In this document: piece by piece, positions 18,977-27,821 of the stretch
Numbering within the stretch: the first letter of the stretch is position 1
How the letters are laid out: each line of letters begins with the position of its first letter
Assembly (NCBI GenBank): GCA_049419605.1
Contig: JBMSKF010000005.1
Location: 1 to 64,000 of the forward strand
Direction: 5' to 3'
Source: UBA970 sp049419605
Lineage (GTDB): Bacteria > Bacillota_I > Bacilli_A > RFN20 > CAG-826
DNA: 64,000 nucleotides
Translations under genes and position numbers: made by a program
Notes under the pieces: model-generated
The model's input: the letters and a program-made list of their open reading frames with translations, nothing else
Told to the model about the DNA's origin: nothing
The model's database searches: none

Positions 18977-19911
18977 AACTTTCCTCACTCATTTCAGTCT
19001 CCCAACAACAAAAAATGAAAAAAGTTTGGTTAGGAAAAACCTTAACTGATGGTTTGCTATACAAGGTTGTGATTTATTTATTGTTGATTAGTTTTAGTTA
19101 TATTTATTTATATCCTCTGTTATTTATGTTGATCAACAGTTTAAAATCTGTTGATGATTTGATTAATCCTGGTGTGCAATGGATTCCCACCGTCTTAAAG
19201 TGGGAAAACTATGAACGCGCCTTTCAAGTTTTAAGTTTGCCAAACTCGTTGATTGATTCAACCGTCTATGTTTTAAAGGTCAGTGTCAGTGCGACTTTAT
19301 CGAGTGCTTTAATTGGTTATGGTTTTGCTCGATTTGATTTCCCTTTTAAACGCTTATTCTTTGCAATTATGTTAGCGACCTTTATTCTCCCTCAACAAGT
19401 GACCATGGTTGCGAATATGCTTATCTTTAGAGAATTAGAAATCATTTCAACTGAATGGGCGATGCTGTTACCAGCGATGACAGGGCAAGGTATCAATGCT
19501 GCAATTTACATTTTGATTTTTTACACATTCTATCGAACGATTCCAGGCATCCTCATTGAATCTGCAGAAGTGGATGGGGCTGGTCAATTAAGAATTTTCC
19601 GAACCATCATCCTGCCTTTAGCGATACCTTCTTTTGTCATCGTTTTCTTATTTAGTTTTGTTTGGTATTGGAATGAATCCTTTATTACCGGCTTATATGT
19701 AGGTGATAAGGTGACCTTGCCTTTATGGTTACAAGCTTTTAGAGCTTCGTATGAAACAATTTTCCCACCTGGTACACCCGGAGCAGAACTAAATGAAGCC
19801 ATTTTACTTTCAGGAAATATGTTGACGATATTACCTTTACTTTTACTGTATTTCTTTGGTCAAAAATTATTTACGCAAAGTATCGATAAAACGGGAATCA
19901 CTGGAGAATAG
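18973..19911 (+). CDS. Sugar ABC transporter permease, MalG type (second pair)
   Basis: A 312-residue permease with six membrane helices and EAA loop ESAEVDGAGQLRIFRTIILP near residue 196. It overlaps the preceding permease by ATGA and is followed after one base by the secreted GH16 gene. It completes the second permease pair of the locus. Confidence 0.92.
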   Translation: MKLSSLISVSQQQKMKKVWLGKTLTDGLLYKVVIYLLLISFSYIYLYPLLFMLINSLKSVDDLINPGVQWIPTVLKWENYERAFQVLSLPNSLIDSTVYVLKVSVSATLSSALIGYGFARFDFPFKRLFFAIMLATFILPQQVTMVANMLIFRELEIISTEWAMLLPAMTGQGINAAIYILIFYTFYRTIPGILIESAEVDGAGQLRIFRTIILPLAIPSFVIVFLFSFVWYWNESFITGLYVGDKVTLPLWLQAFRASYETIFPPGTPGAELNEAILLSGNMLTILPLLLLYFFGQKLFTQSIDKTGITGE

Positions 19912-19912
19912 T

Positions 19913-21064
19913 ATGAAAAAAATATGGCCTTTAACATTCTTAATCGTGACCGTCACGTCTTGTGTCAATCCAAGTGTAAGCTCATCCTCATCAAGTGGTG
20001 TTCCTAATGGAAGGTTACCATTAACCCCTGTGGAAGGTTGTGGAGTACAAACGATTGATAACCAATGGGTATGTACATGGACTGATGAATTTAATGGAGA
20101 TGATCTAAATTCTGATCATTGGAATATTGAAGTGAATGGCGATGGTGGTGGTAACCAAGAAGCTCAATACTACCGCAGTGAAAATATCTCAGTCAGTGAT
20201 GGCACTTTAAAAATTACAGCTAAAAAAGAAAATTATTTAGGGAAGCAATATACCAGTGGTCGAATTAATTCCCGTTATAAAGTGAATCCTCAATTTGGTC
20301 GAGTAACGTTTCGCGCCAAAATGCCTGCAGGAAGAGGAACTTGGGCAGCAGTATGGATGTTACCGTTGTTCAATCGCTTTGGACAATGGCCTAATAGTGG
20401 TGAAATCGATATCTTAGAATATGTCGGTTATGACCCAGGCACCGTTTTTTCGGCAACGCATACGACTAAATTCAATCATACAAAAAATAACAATCCCAGT
20501 GCCTCTAGAGTATTAGTCGATCCTGAAAATCAATTCTATGAATATGAAATGATTTGGTTACCAGGAGAAATTAGGATGTTTGTGGAAGGCAATCCTTATG
20601 GTACCTATCGATATGTTCCACAATTTAATCAAGACGTCCCTTATGATGATGTATTTCCATTTCAAGAAGAATTTTATTTCATCATTAATCTTGCGGTTGG
20701 TGGTAGTTGGGGTGGAGTTCAAGGCATTGATCCGCTTGCCTTTCCTACTGTATTTGAAATCGATTATTTACGCATATATGAATGGGATTATGCCAATCAT
20801 GATCTCACACCACCTGAAAAACCAACAGCCCTCGCAACTTCGCAACTCGAGAATACCATTCATTGGAATCGCCCAAATGATGACACATGGGTTAGCCATT
20901 ACGCGATTTATTTAGATGGTGTGAAATATCGCGAAGCAAAAATTAATCAATTTACATTCGTTGGACTTGAAGAACGGAGTTACCAAGTTCAAGTTGAAGC
21001 GATTGATTTTGTTGGTAGAACTTCACCCTTATCCGATGCTATTACCTTTAACTTTGGAGGGTAA
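19913..21064 (+). CDS. Secreted GH16 endo-beta-1,3-glucanase lipoprotein with C-terminal FnIII domain
   Basis: The 383-residue product has a lipoprotein signal (LIVTVTSC, Cys17), a Ser linker and a GH16 laminarinase-like domain (about 45-290). The catalytic motif GEIDILEYVG places the nucleophile at E164 and the acid/base at E169, with D166 between them; the extra residue pattern ExDxxE is the beta-1,3-glucanase type. A fibronectin type III domain fills about 297-383. It would cut laminarin-type glucan on the outside of the membrane. The ATG at 19913 is preferred over an in-frame start at 19856 because it begins the signal peptide and has TGGAG upstream. Confidence 0.9.
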   Translation: MKKIWPLTFLIVTVTSCVNPSVSSSSSSGVPNGRLPLTPVEGCGVQTIDNQWVCTWTDEFNGDDLNSDHWNIEVNGDGGGNQEAQYYRSENISVSDGTLKITAKKENYLGKQYTSGRINSRYKVNPQFGRVTFRAKMPAGRGTWAAVWMLPLFNRFGQWPNSGEIDILEYVGYDPGTVFSATHTTKFNHTKNNNPSASRVLVDPENQFYEYEMIWLPGEIRMFVEGNPYGTYRYVPQFNQDVPYDDVFPFQEEFYFIINLAVGGSWGGVQGIDPLAFPTVFEIDYLRIYEWDYANHDLTPPEKPTALATSQLENTIHWNRPNDDTWVSHYAIYLDGVKYREAKINQFTFVGLEERSYQVQVEAIDFVGRTSPLSDAITFNFGG

Positions 21065-21068
21065 ACTC

Positions 21069-21785
21069 ATGCTCAAACCACATCAAAAACTTGTCTTTAA
21101 AGAAACGTTTCAATCTTTGAATCGTGATGTTTGGAATTTAGAAGTAGGTGAAAAATGGTTTAACGATGAACGACAATGTTATGTGGATTCACCCAAAAAC
21201 CTCCAGATCACTCCACAGGGCTTACGAATTATTGCCGATATCAATCCTGCTGAAAAAAAGTGTCGATATCAATCCATTCGTTTAAATACAAAAGATAAAA
21301 AAGAATGGCAGTATGGAACGTTTATTGCTCGCGCCAAACTTCCTCATGGAAAAGGTTCCTGGCCCGCAATTTGGTTATTAGGTCACGATATTGGAACTGT
21401 AAAGTGGCCATTGTGTGGTGAGATTGACTTATTAGAAATGGTGGGACATGATCCAGAAGTTTTACATTTTAGTTTGCATTCACAGTTACATAATCACATT
21501 ATTAAAACGCAACGGACGAAGTTTCAAAAAATTCCTGGCATCATGGAAGGTTTTCATGATTATAAAATGATTTGGCGTCCCGAAGGCATTAGTTTTTTTA
21601 TTGATGATATTCATTATGTAACCTTTGAGAAGAAACCAAATGATCCAATTGAAAGTTGGCCTTTTGACAAACCCTATTATCTGCTCATTAATATTGCGGT
21701 TGGAGGTACTTGGGGTGGAAAAATTGAAGAACAAGACATGCCATATGTGATGGATGTTGAAAAAATTGAGGTGTATCAAGAATGA
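21069..21785 (+). CDS. Cytoplasmic GH16 beta-glucanase
   Basis: This 238-residue protein is a bare GH16 domain without signal peptide or membrane helix. The catalytic motif is GEIDLLEMVG with E118, D120 and E123. GGAGGG lies just before the start, and it ends in an ATGA overlap with the GH30 gene. A cytoplasmic endo-glucanase beside a secreted one implies that oligomers long enough to need further internal cleavage are imported. It shares only the GH16 core with the preceding gene, not the linker or FnIII parts. Confidence 0.88.
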   Translation: MLKPHQKLVFKETFQSLNRDVWNLEVGEKWFNDERQCYVDSPKNLQITPQGLRIIADINPAEKKCRYQSIRLNTKDKKEWQYGTFIARAKLPHGKGSWPAIWLLGHDIGTVKWPLCGEIDLLEMVGHDPEVLHFSLHSQLHNHIIKTQRTKFQKIPGIMEGFHDYKMIWRPEGISFFIDDIHYVTFEKKPNDPIESWPFDKPYYLLINIAVGGTWGGKIEEQDMPYVMDVEKIEVYQE

Positions 21786-23104
21786 AAGTCATTGTCAGTA
21801 CTGCTTCAGGAGCTCGCTGGGCAAATCAACCTGTGACACTCTCAAAGGTGCCGATGGGGACAAGTTTAACTTTAAATCCTAACCAAACCTATCAAACCCA
21901 TCTTGGATTTGGTGGTTCCCTTACTGAATCAGCGGCCTACACGATCAAAGAAAACCATGATGAAGCCACCGTGCAAAACTTATTGGATTTATATTTTTCC
22001 AAAGATGGATTAGATTATCACTTTACTCGTATCCATATGAATTCCAGTGATTTCGCCTTAGGAAATTATACTTACGTTGAATATGGTGATAAGACATTAT
22101 CAACTTTTTCTATCGCCAGAGAATCTTGGTATGTCTTACCGATGTTAAAAAAGATTTTAGCCAAACAAAAAGATTTAAAAATTTTGATTTCACCTTGGTC
22201 GCCTCCAGGATGGATGAAAGATAATTTACAAATGAATCATGGCGGGGTCTTAAAACCAGAATTCCATTCATTATGGGCACAATACTACATCAAGTTTATT
22301 CAAGCATTGCAACAAGAAGGCATTCAACCCTGGGGTGTCACCGTACAAAATGAACCTGCTGCTAAACAAGTTTGGGACTCATGCTTATACACACCTGAAC
22401 AAGAACGAGACTTTATTAAATTACATTTAGGTCCACTATTGCAAAAATATTTTCATGATCAAATTAAACTTCTTGTATGGGACCATAATCGGGATATCAT
22501 GGTTGAAAGAGTTACACCCATCTATGCTGATCCCAAAGCCAGTCAATTTGTTTGGGGGACAGCCTTCCATTGGTATGGAGAAGAAAAGTTTGAGAATGTC
22601 GGTAAAACAAAAGCATTGTTTCCGGATAAACATTTATTGTTCACAGAAGGTTGCATCGAAGGAGGTCCTCGACCAGGATCTTGGGATACCGGAGAACGAT
22701 ATGCCCGTAATATTATCGGAGATTTTTTACAAGGGAATGAAGGATTCATCGACTGGAATTTAGTGTTAAACGAACAAGGGGGTCCTAATCATGTTGGAAA
22801 TTATTGTGATGCCCCTATTTTATTTGATCGCCGATCTCAAACTGTGATTAAAAATAGTTCCTATTATGTGATTGGTCATTTTTCAAAATTTATTCCACCT
22901 CAATCCAAGCGCATCCAATTCATTGGAAAACTTCCTGATGGCATGCTTGGTGTTGCTTATCAAACCCCTGAACAAAACAATGTGATGGTCTTATTAAACA
23001 CCACCACGCTTCCTCAAGTTTTTTCGATGGAAATTCAAGGAACTTGGCAAACCTTTACTTTAGAGGCGAAAGCGATTGCCACGATCATCAAAGATGAAAA
23101 GTAA
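21782..23104 (+). CDS. GH30-family beta-glucosidase/beta-1,6-glucanase, cytoplasmic
   Basis: The 440-residue protein is a glucosylceramidase-type GH30 enzyme. TVQNEP gives the acid/base E191 and LLFTEGCIEGG the nucleophile E289, with LGFGGSLTESAA at the start and ISPWSPPGWMKDN before the acid/base. There is no signal peptide. In beta-glucan loci GH30 enzymes commonly remove beta-1,6-linked glucose branches, so here it would debranch imported laminarin oligosaccharides before phosphorolysis. That linkage specificity is inferred from context; beta-1,3 or other glucosidase activity is possible. Confidence 0.85.
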   Translation: MKVIVSTASGARWANQPVTLSKVPMGTSLTLNPNQTYQTHLGFGGSLTESAAYTIKENHDEATVQNLLDLYFSKDGLDYHFTRIHMNSSDFALGNYTYVEYGDKTLSTFSIARESWYVLPMLKKILAKQKDLKILISPWSPPGWMKDNLQMNHGGVLKPEFHSLWAQYYIKFIQALQQEGIQPWGVTVQNEPAAKQVWDSCLYTPEQERDFIKLHLGPLLQKYFHDQIKLLVWDHNRDIMVERVTPIYADPKASQFVWGTAFHWYGEEKFENVGKTKALFPDKHLLFTEGCIEGGPRPGSWDTGERYARNIIGDFLQGNEGFIDWNLVLNEQGGPNHVGNYCDAPILFDRRSQTVIKNSSYYVIGHFSKFIPPQSKRIQFIGKLPDGMLGVAYQTPEQNNVMVLLNTTTLPQVFSMEIQGTWQTFTLEAKAIATIIKDEK

Positions 23105-24125
23105 ATTACGTAAACTTACCATTCATCAATTAGCTGCAGATCTTTCGTTATCTCCAGGAACCGTCAGTAAAATTCTCAATGATAAAGGTAGTGTCACTGA
23201 AGAAACTAGAAATCGGGTGCTAGCGCGGGCAAAAGCATTAGGATATGTTGCAAGCCATTCTGCAAGAATCTTAAAGGCAGAGCACACATGGACTATTGGC
23301 GTTGTCTTTTCAGACATTGCTTCATTCGGTTTGGAACATCCTTTCTTTGGATCGATTATTCAAGCTTTTAAAAACCTCATTGAAGATAAGGGTTACGAAA
23401 TTGTGTTTATTCCTAAAAAAATAGGTGCGCAAGAACAAACCTATTTACAATGGGCTTTAAATAAAAGTGTGGATGGTGTTTTGTTATTAACCGGCGACAT
23501 CAACGCTTCTGATATTCAAGAATTAATCCGCGCTGATATTCCATGTGTATCCGTTGACATGGTGGATCCTTTACTTGCCACGGTGATTAGTGATGATTTT
23601 CAAGGCATTGAACTTATTTTTAAACACTTTTTACAGCTTGGATTTCAACGGATTTTTGCTTTTTCTGGATCGACGTTATCGAGAGCCTATCAACAACGAA
23701 CCGAAGCCTTTGAAAAATTAACCTTACAATTTAAAACAGATCGCGCTAAGGAATTTTATTTTTCTACTGATAAATATGGCGTCAAGCATTATTACGAACA
23801 AGCACTTCTATGGATTCAAAGTTGGCAAGTCAAACCACAAGCGATTATTGCGTTTTCTGATGATATTGCGATGGGACTGATTATGGCGTTACAAGAATTA
23901 GGTTATCGCGTTCCTGAAGATATTTCCGTATCTGGATATGATGATATTCAATTTGCAGGTTTGTTTTCCCCACCATTAACGACCATTCGCCAAGATAAAA
24001 AAAGGATTGCAGAAACCGCAGCCTTAAAATTATTGTCGATGATTGAGTCTGACGATCAAACCAAGGGACTTACGAAAGTTCCTGTACAACTCATCGTTCG
24101 TCATTCCACTAAACGGATCAAATAA
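23094..24125 (+). CDS. LacI-family transcriptional regulator of the glucan locus
   Basis: A 343-residue regulator with N-terminal LacI helix-turn-helix (about 7-55; TIHQLAADLSLSPGTVSKIL) and a periplasmic-binding-type sugar domain (about 65-335; SGYDDIQFAGLFSPPLTTI near the end). It is the last gene of the locus and its start overlaps the GH30 gene by 11 bases; the ATG at 23076 is less likely because it adds six non-family residues. It most plausibly represses the promoter at 1432 through the dyad at 1431-1448, and so also controls its own synthesis. Confidence 0.92.
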   Translation: MKSKLRKLTIHQLAADLSLSPGTVSKILNDKGSVTEETRNRVLARAKALGYVASHSARILKAEHTWTIGVVFSDIASFGLEHPFFGSIIQAFKNLIEDKGYEIVFIPKKIGAQEQTYLQWALNKSVDGVLLLTGDINASDIQELIRADIPCVSVDMVDPLLATVISDDFQGIELIFKHFLQLGFQRIFAFSGSTLSRAYQQRTEAFEKLTLQFKTDRAKEFYFSTDKYGVKHYYEQALLWIQSWQVKPQAIIAFSDDIAMGLIMALQELGYRVPEDISVSGYDDIQFAGLFSPPLTTIRQDKKRIAETAALKLLSMIESDDQTKGLTKVPVQLIVRHSTKRIK

Positions 24126-24693
24126 CTTTAATTTTGGTTTTGATGAGATAGATGCCAATCGATAAAATGGCTAATATGACTCCAATGATCCACATTGGTA
24201 AGTTGAAAAAAATCAGTTGCATTATTCCAAAATAAATCAGAAGATTTCCAATCGTTAACACCCCATACTGTAACCAAGTTTGCCAGAAATAATCATAGAA
24301 TTTTTTGTGCTGGAGAGTAAAAGCAATACGCAATGGATAGGTATATACCAAAGGCATACCGATGACGATAATATGTTTCCAAGTCGGTTGTTGTTTCACC
24401 CACATCATTGCTTTTTTAGTTGGTTTATATTTTTCTACAACTTGATTGGTTTTTTGGTGGAGCCAATGGATGAAAAAATAAAAAAGAGAGAACCCAATGG
24501 TAAAACCTATCCATAACACCAAACTCGCTAACCAAACATGATTTAAAAGTATGGTAAGCACGGTCAATAATAAGATGGCAGCAGGTCCTTCTAAAGTCGG
24601 ATGAAGGATAGCAAGGATGAATACAAAGATGATCCCCATTAATCCTAGAGAAAGGATCCATATTTCAATCGTTGACCAAAGGCTTTCAAGCAT
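24118..24693 (-). CDS. Multi-helix membrane protein, possibly DedA/VTT-like
   Basis: The 191-residue protein has five or six hydrophobic segments and a central basic region (HQKTNQVVEKYKPTKKAMMW). The order of helices and the phrase LHPTLEGPAAILLLTVL recall VTT/DedA-type membrane proteins, but I cannot assign a motif with certainty. I chose the ATG at 24693 over 24708 because TACAAT lies exactly six bases upstream, the leaderless pattern seen elsewhere. Its 3' end overlaps the LacI gene tail-to-tail by 8 bases. Function unknown. Confidence 0.6.
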   Translation of the reverse strand: MLESLWSTIEIWILSLGLMGIIFVFILAILHPTLEGPAAILLLTVLTILLNHVWLASLVLWIGFTIGFSLFYFFIHWLHQKTNQVVEKYKPTKKAMMWVKQQPTWKHIIVIGMPLVYTYPLRIAFTLQHKKFYDYFWQTWLQYGVLTIGNLLIYFGIMQLIFFNLPMWIIGVILAILSIGIYLIKTKIKVI

Positions 24694-24699
24694 GATTCT

Positions 24700-24705
24700 A
24701 TTGTA
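24700..24705 (-). promoter_or_regulatory. -10 box six bases before ATG 24693: candidate leaderless promoter
   Basis: On the minus strand TACAAT, six bases, then ATG. No Shine-Dalgarno is visible. Confidence 0.5.
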
Positions 24706-24787
24706 CATTCTTTAAGATTAGGTTAAAAATAAATCCTTTCGCAAGGAATTGAAGAAACAATGGTAAAATGACATTTAGAGGTTACTT

Positions 24788-26125
24788 ATGGAAAAATCAT
24801 TGAAAAAGACGCCGGCTAAATTCACAAAAAAAGAATGGGCCTATATTTTTTATGACTGGGCAGAATCTGCATTTACAGTTGTGTTCGCTACCTTTATCTT
24901 TCCCGGACTCTATGCATATTTATCTACTGAGGGTGGTGGCGGTTTAACCAATGATCAATCCTCCATTCTTTATCAAGTTATCATTTCTACAATTTCTATT
25001 ATCATCGCGATTAGTTCACCTATATTAGGAACTTTATCGGATTATCGTGGTACAAAAAATCGTTTCTTTAAGTTATTTTTCTATGTTGGTATTTTTAGTA
25101 GCGTGTTGATTCCACTTTATCCCTATTTCCCTTGGTGGCTTGTTTTAATTCCATTTGCAGTTGCCTATCTTGCGTATAACGCGACCAATGTTTTTTATGA
25201 TTCATTTATCGTTGATGTCACCACAGACGAAAGAATGGATAATGTCTCTACCACTGCCTATGCCTTTGGATATTTAGGTGGGTCTACTATTCCCTTAGTG
25301 TTAGGGATTGCCTTTATCATGTTGTTACCAGATCCTATTGATTTACAATTAACCTTTTTAGTCACGACCTTATGGTGGTTTGTATTTTCAATTCCATTTT
25401 TAAGACATGTTAAACAAGTTCACGGTATTGAGCCCGAAAAGAATCCTGTTAAACAATCCTTCGGAAGATTATTTTCCACATTTAAAGAAGCAAAAAAATA
25501 CCGAAAAGTCTTCTTATTTTTAATCGCATTCTTTTTTTATATTGATGGCGTACATACCATTATTTCTCAAGCTGTTCCCTTTGCAGTCAATGCGATTCCT
25601 GAAGTTACTGGCGAAAATGTTAATGATGTTTTATTACCTATCTTCTTAATGATTCAAGTTGCCGCTTTCTTATTTGCATTATTGTTTGCGCAACTTGCCA
25701 AACGTTATAAAACAGAACATTTATTACTGGTGACCATTGGAGTTTATGCATTCATCAGCTTATTTGGATTCTTTATTAATGATGTCACGATGTTTACTAT
25801 TTTAGGATTGCTGGTTGCCACTTCTCAAGGCGCGATTCAATCTTTATCAAGATCCTACTTTGGTAAGATCATTCCAAAAGAAAAAGCGAATGAATTTTTT
25901 GGTCTATACACAGTCTTTTCACGCGTTGCTGCCTTTATGGGGCCCGCAATTATAGCCGTGGTGAGTTCAATCGTCTTAATCATTAACGATACAACTGAAA
26001 TTGTGGATCCTAATTTTCCTGGTGCAATGCGGTATGGTATCCTAGCCCTTATTGTCCTGTTCTTTGGCGGAGCTTACTTATTTAATCGGGCAAGAAAAAT
26101 TCCCACCACTTATTTAGACCAATAA
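24788..26125 (+). CDS. MFS transporter, UMF1 (Atg22-like) family
   Basis: This 445-residue protein has about twelve membrane helices. The N-terminal YDWAESAFTVVFATFIFP is the signature of UMF1/Atg22-like permeases (usually YDWANSA), and GTLSDYRGTKNRFFK is the MFS loop 2-3 motif. It has GAGGT before the start and a TAAAAT box further upstream. The following PLC-like gene starts four bases after its stop. Substrate unknown; some members are amino acid or drug exporters. Confidence 0.82.
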   Translation: MEKSLKKTPAKFTKKEWAYIFYDWAESAFTVVFATFIFPGLYAYLSTEGGGGLTNDQSSILYQVIISTISIIIAISSPILGTLSDYRGTKNRFFKLFFYVGIFSSVLIPLYPYFPWWLVLIPFAVAYLAYNATNVFYDSFIVDVTTDERMDNVSTTAYAFGYLGGSTIPLVLGIAFIMLLPDPIDLQLTFLVTTLWWFVFSIPFLRHVKQVHGIEPEKNPVKQSFGRLFSTFKEAKKYRKVFLFLIAFFFYIDGVHTIISQAVPFAVNAIPEVTGENVNDVLLPIFLMIQVAAFLFALLFAQLAKRYKTEHLLLVTIGVYAFISLFGFFINDVTMFTILGLLVATSQGAIQSLSRSYFGKIIPKEKANEFFGLYTVFSRVAAFMGPAIIAVVSSIVLIINDTTEIVDPNFPGAMRYGILALIVLFFGGAYLFNRARKIPTTYLDQ

Positions 26126-26129
26126 GGAT

Positions 26130-27137
26130 ATGCCTTCGATTTTAACCCATCAATATTTTGCCAATTTAATTATTGACGATCTTAAAAAATCATCACCTTT
26201 TTTGCATACTCAAATTGCATCGGTGTGGTTAGGTTCGCAAGGACCGGATCCATTTTTTTTCTATGGTCATGCTATTTTAAAGAAACGATTATCGACGACT
26301 TCAATTAATCAATTCGGATCGACGTTACACAATCAAGACCCCGTCGATTCCCTTTGGCCATTGATTGAGCAAGGTTGGATGAGTAATCAAGCCGATGAAG
26401 TAACGAAAGCTTATGTGATGGGTGCTTTAACCCATTACGCGCTGGATCGCACTTGCCATCCCTATGTTTTTTATCGCTCAGGTTTTGACGAACATGGGAC
26501 TTTATCGGGTCACTATAATGCCGATCATGCAAGGTTAGAAGTAGAAATGGATGTTGCACTAATCGACCGTTTTAAACTTCAATCCAAAACCTATCAACCT
26601 CGAGTTACCTTAGATATTTCAAAAGTAAGTTTACAAACCATTAGTCAATTATATTTCCAAGCATTCCCTAAACAAACCCAACATGAGACATTTCAATTAG
26701 CAGTCGAGGATATGCAGTCGGTATATCGATTTTTGTATCATGGATCGATTTTCAATCGCTTGTTGGTCATCCTAGTTTCAGGTCGACGGTCTTTACCGAT
26801 GGGTTTGATTCATCCACATCGATTACCAGCTTCAGTGAAAGATAGATCACTCAATGTTTCTCGTAAACAATGGAAAGACCCAGTCACAGGTAAAACTTCA
26901 CAAGCCACGGTGATGCAAATGATTCAAGAGGCTAAGACTTATATCCTGCCATTGTTAAAAACACTCATCGATGGAAAGTTAACAAAAAGCTTATTAAAGG
27001 ATTGGACTGATCGGATTGATTATGATGGTAAACCCGTTGGGAAGACCATGCAATATTTCCATTCTTATTACCCTTCTTACCAAGGTAAACCATCTCAAGA
27101 TAATATTCGCAATCATCCTTCGAAGAAAAGCGTATAA
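26130..27137 (+). CDS. Zinc-dependent phospholipase C-like domain protein
   Basis: A 335-residue protein without signal peptide. The N-terminal MPSILTHQYFANLI, SQGPDPFFFYG and GALTHYALDRTCHPYVFYR segments with conserved His and Asp match the zinc-dependent phospholipase C fold (Pfam Zn_dep_PLPC) of uncharacterised Firmicutes proteins. It directly follows the UMF1 transporter, so the pair is probably cotranscribed. Whether it is a phospholipase is unknown; most proteins of this type have no tested activity. Confidence 0.72.
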   Translation: MPSILTHQYFANLIIDDLKKSSPFLHTQIASVWLGSQGPDPFFFYGHAILKKRLSTTSINQFGSTLHNQDPVDSLWPLIEQGWMSNQADEVTKAYVMGALTHYALDRTCHPYVFYRSGFDEHGTLSGHYNADHARLEVEMDVALIDRFKLQSKTYQPRVTLDISKVSLQTISQLYFQAFPKQTQHETFQLAVEDMQSVYRFLYHGSIFNRLLVILVSGRRSLPMGLIHPHRLPASVKDRSLNVSRKQWKDPVTGKTSQATVMQMIQEAKTYILPLLKTLIDGKLTKSLLKDWTDRIDYDGKPVGKTMQYFHSYYPSYQGKPSQDNIRNHPSKKSV

Positions 27138-27138
27138 T
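27133..27138 (+). promoter_or_regulatory. TATAAT box overlapping the upstream stop codon
   Basis: TATAAT contains the TAA stop of the preceding gene (27135-27137) and lies eight bases before the GTG at 27147, which has no ribosome-binding site. Near-leaderless transcription is likely. Confidence 0.5.
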
Positions 27139-27146
27139 ATTTTTTT

Positions 27147-27821
27147 GTGAAACCAACTTGGCACCGATTCTCATTTCGTTATCTTAGTCTTTATTTCATA
27201 GGCATTATTGCCTTAGGTTTAGGTGTTTCATTATTTTCCCGTGCCAATCTAGGGGTTGCCCCGTGGGATACTGCGGTGATCAACTTAAGAAGCTTATTGC
27301 TGTCTTTAAATGTAACCATTACCCTTGGTCAAAGTTCATTGATTCATACCACTTTTTTATTGCTTGTCGTGTTGTTGATTGGTAAGCGTCTACAAGCTTT
27401 GTTAGCCATTTTCCCGATGCTTTTGATTTCTTTATCCATTGATTTGTGGGATGTGGTTATTTTACCTTCTTTATTTCCTTCAGCAATTCCCTTATCGTTG
27501 AGAATCGTTTTTTTCCTCTTTGCTTTATTCGTCATGACATGGGGACTTGCGACGATCATCATCAGTGGATTCCCACCTAATGTATACGACGACCTTCAAC
27601 TCACCATTATCCGTGTTTTCAAAATTAAATCATTTACGCTCGCTCGATGGATTATTGAATTTTCTGGAATTACACTTGGATTAATTTATGCATTGCTTGA
27701 AGGGGATGGTTTAGGAAGTATCACTATTTTATCCTTCTTGCTCGCAGTGGCTTTTGGAAGTTTTATTACATTTTTCGTCAAACTATATCAACGATTTAAA
27801 ATCATCAATCGTACCATATGA
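27147..27821 (+). CDS. YczE/YitT-like membrane protein (first of tandem pair)
   Basis: A 224-residue integral membrane protein with about five helices. The N-terminal FSRANLGVAPWDTAVINL is the YczE-family hallmark (LG-x-PWD). It starts with GTG and ends in an ATGA overlap with a second family member of equal length. The two may form a heteromer. The family has no firm function; B. subtilis YczE influences bacillaene production. Confidence 0.75.
   Translation: MKPTWHRFSFRYLSLYFIGIIALGLGVSLFSRANLGVAPWDTAVINLRSLLLSLNVTITLGQSSLIHTTFLLLVVLLIGKRLQALLAIFPMLLISLSIDLWDVVILPSLFPSAIPLSLRIVFFLFALFVMTWGLATIIISGFPPNVYDDLQLTIIRVFKIKSFTLARWIIEFSGITLGLIYALLEGDGLGSITILSFLLAVAFGSFITFFVKLYQRFKIINRTI

Noticed and set aside
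20580..20915. 111-codon plus-strand frame inside the secreted GH16 gene
   Set aside because: Alternative frame of a gene with intact catalytic motif; no ribosome-binding site.
19913..21785. Two GH16 genes as a recent tandem duplication
   Set aside because: They share only the family motifs; signal peptide, linker and FnIII are missing in the second and the cores differ widely.
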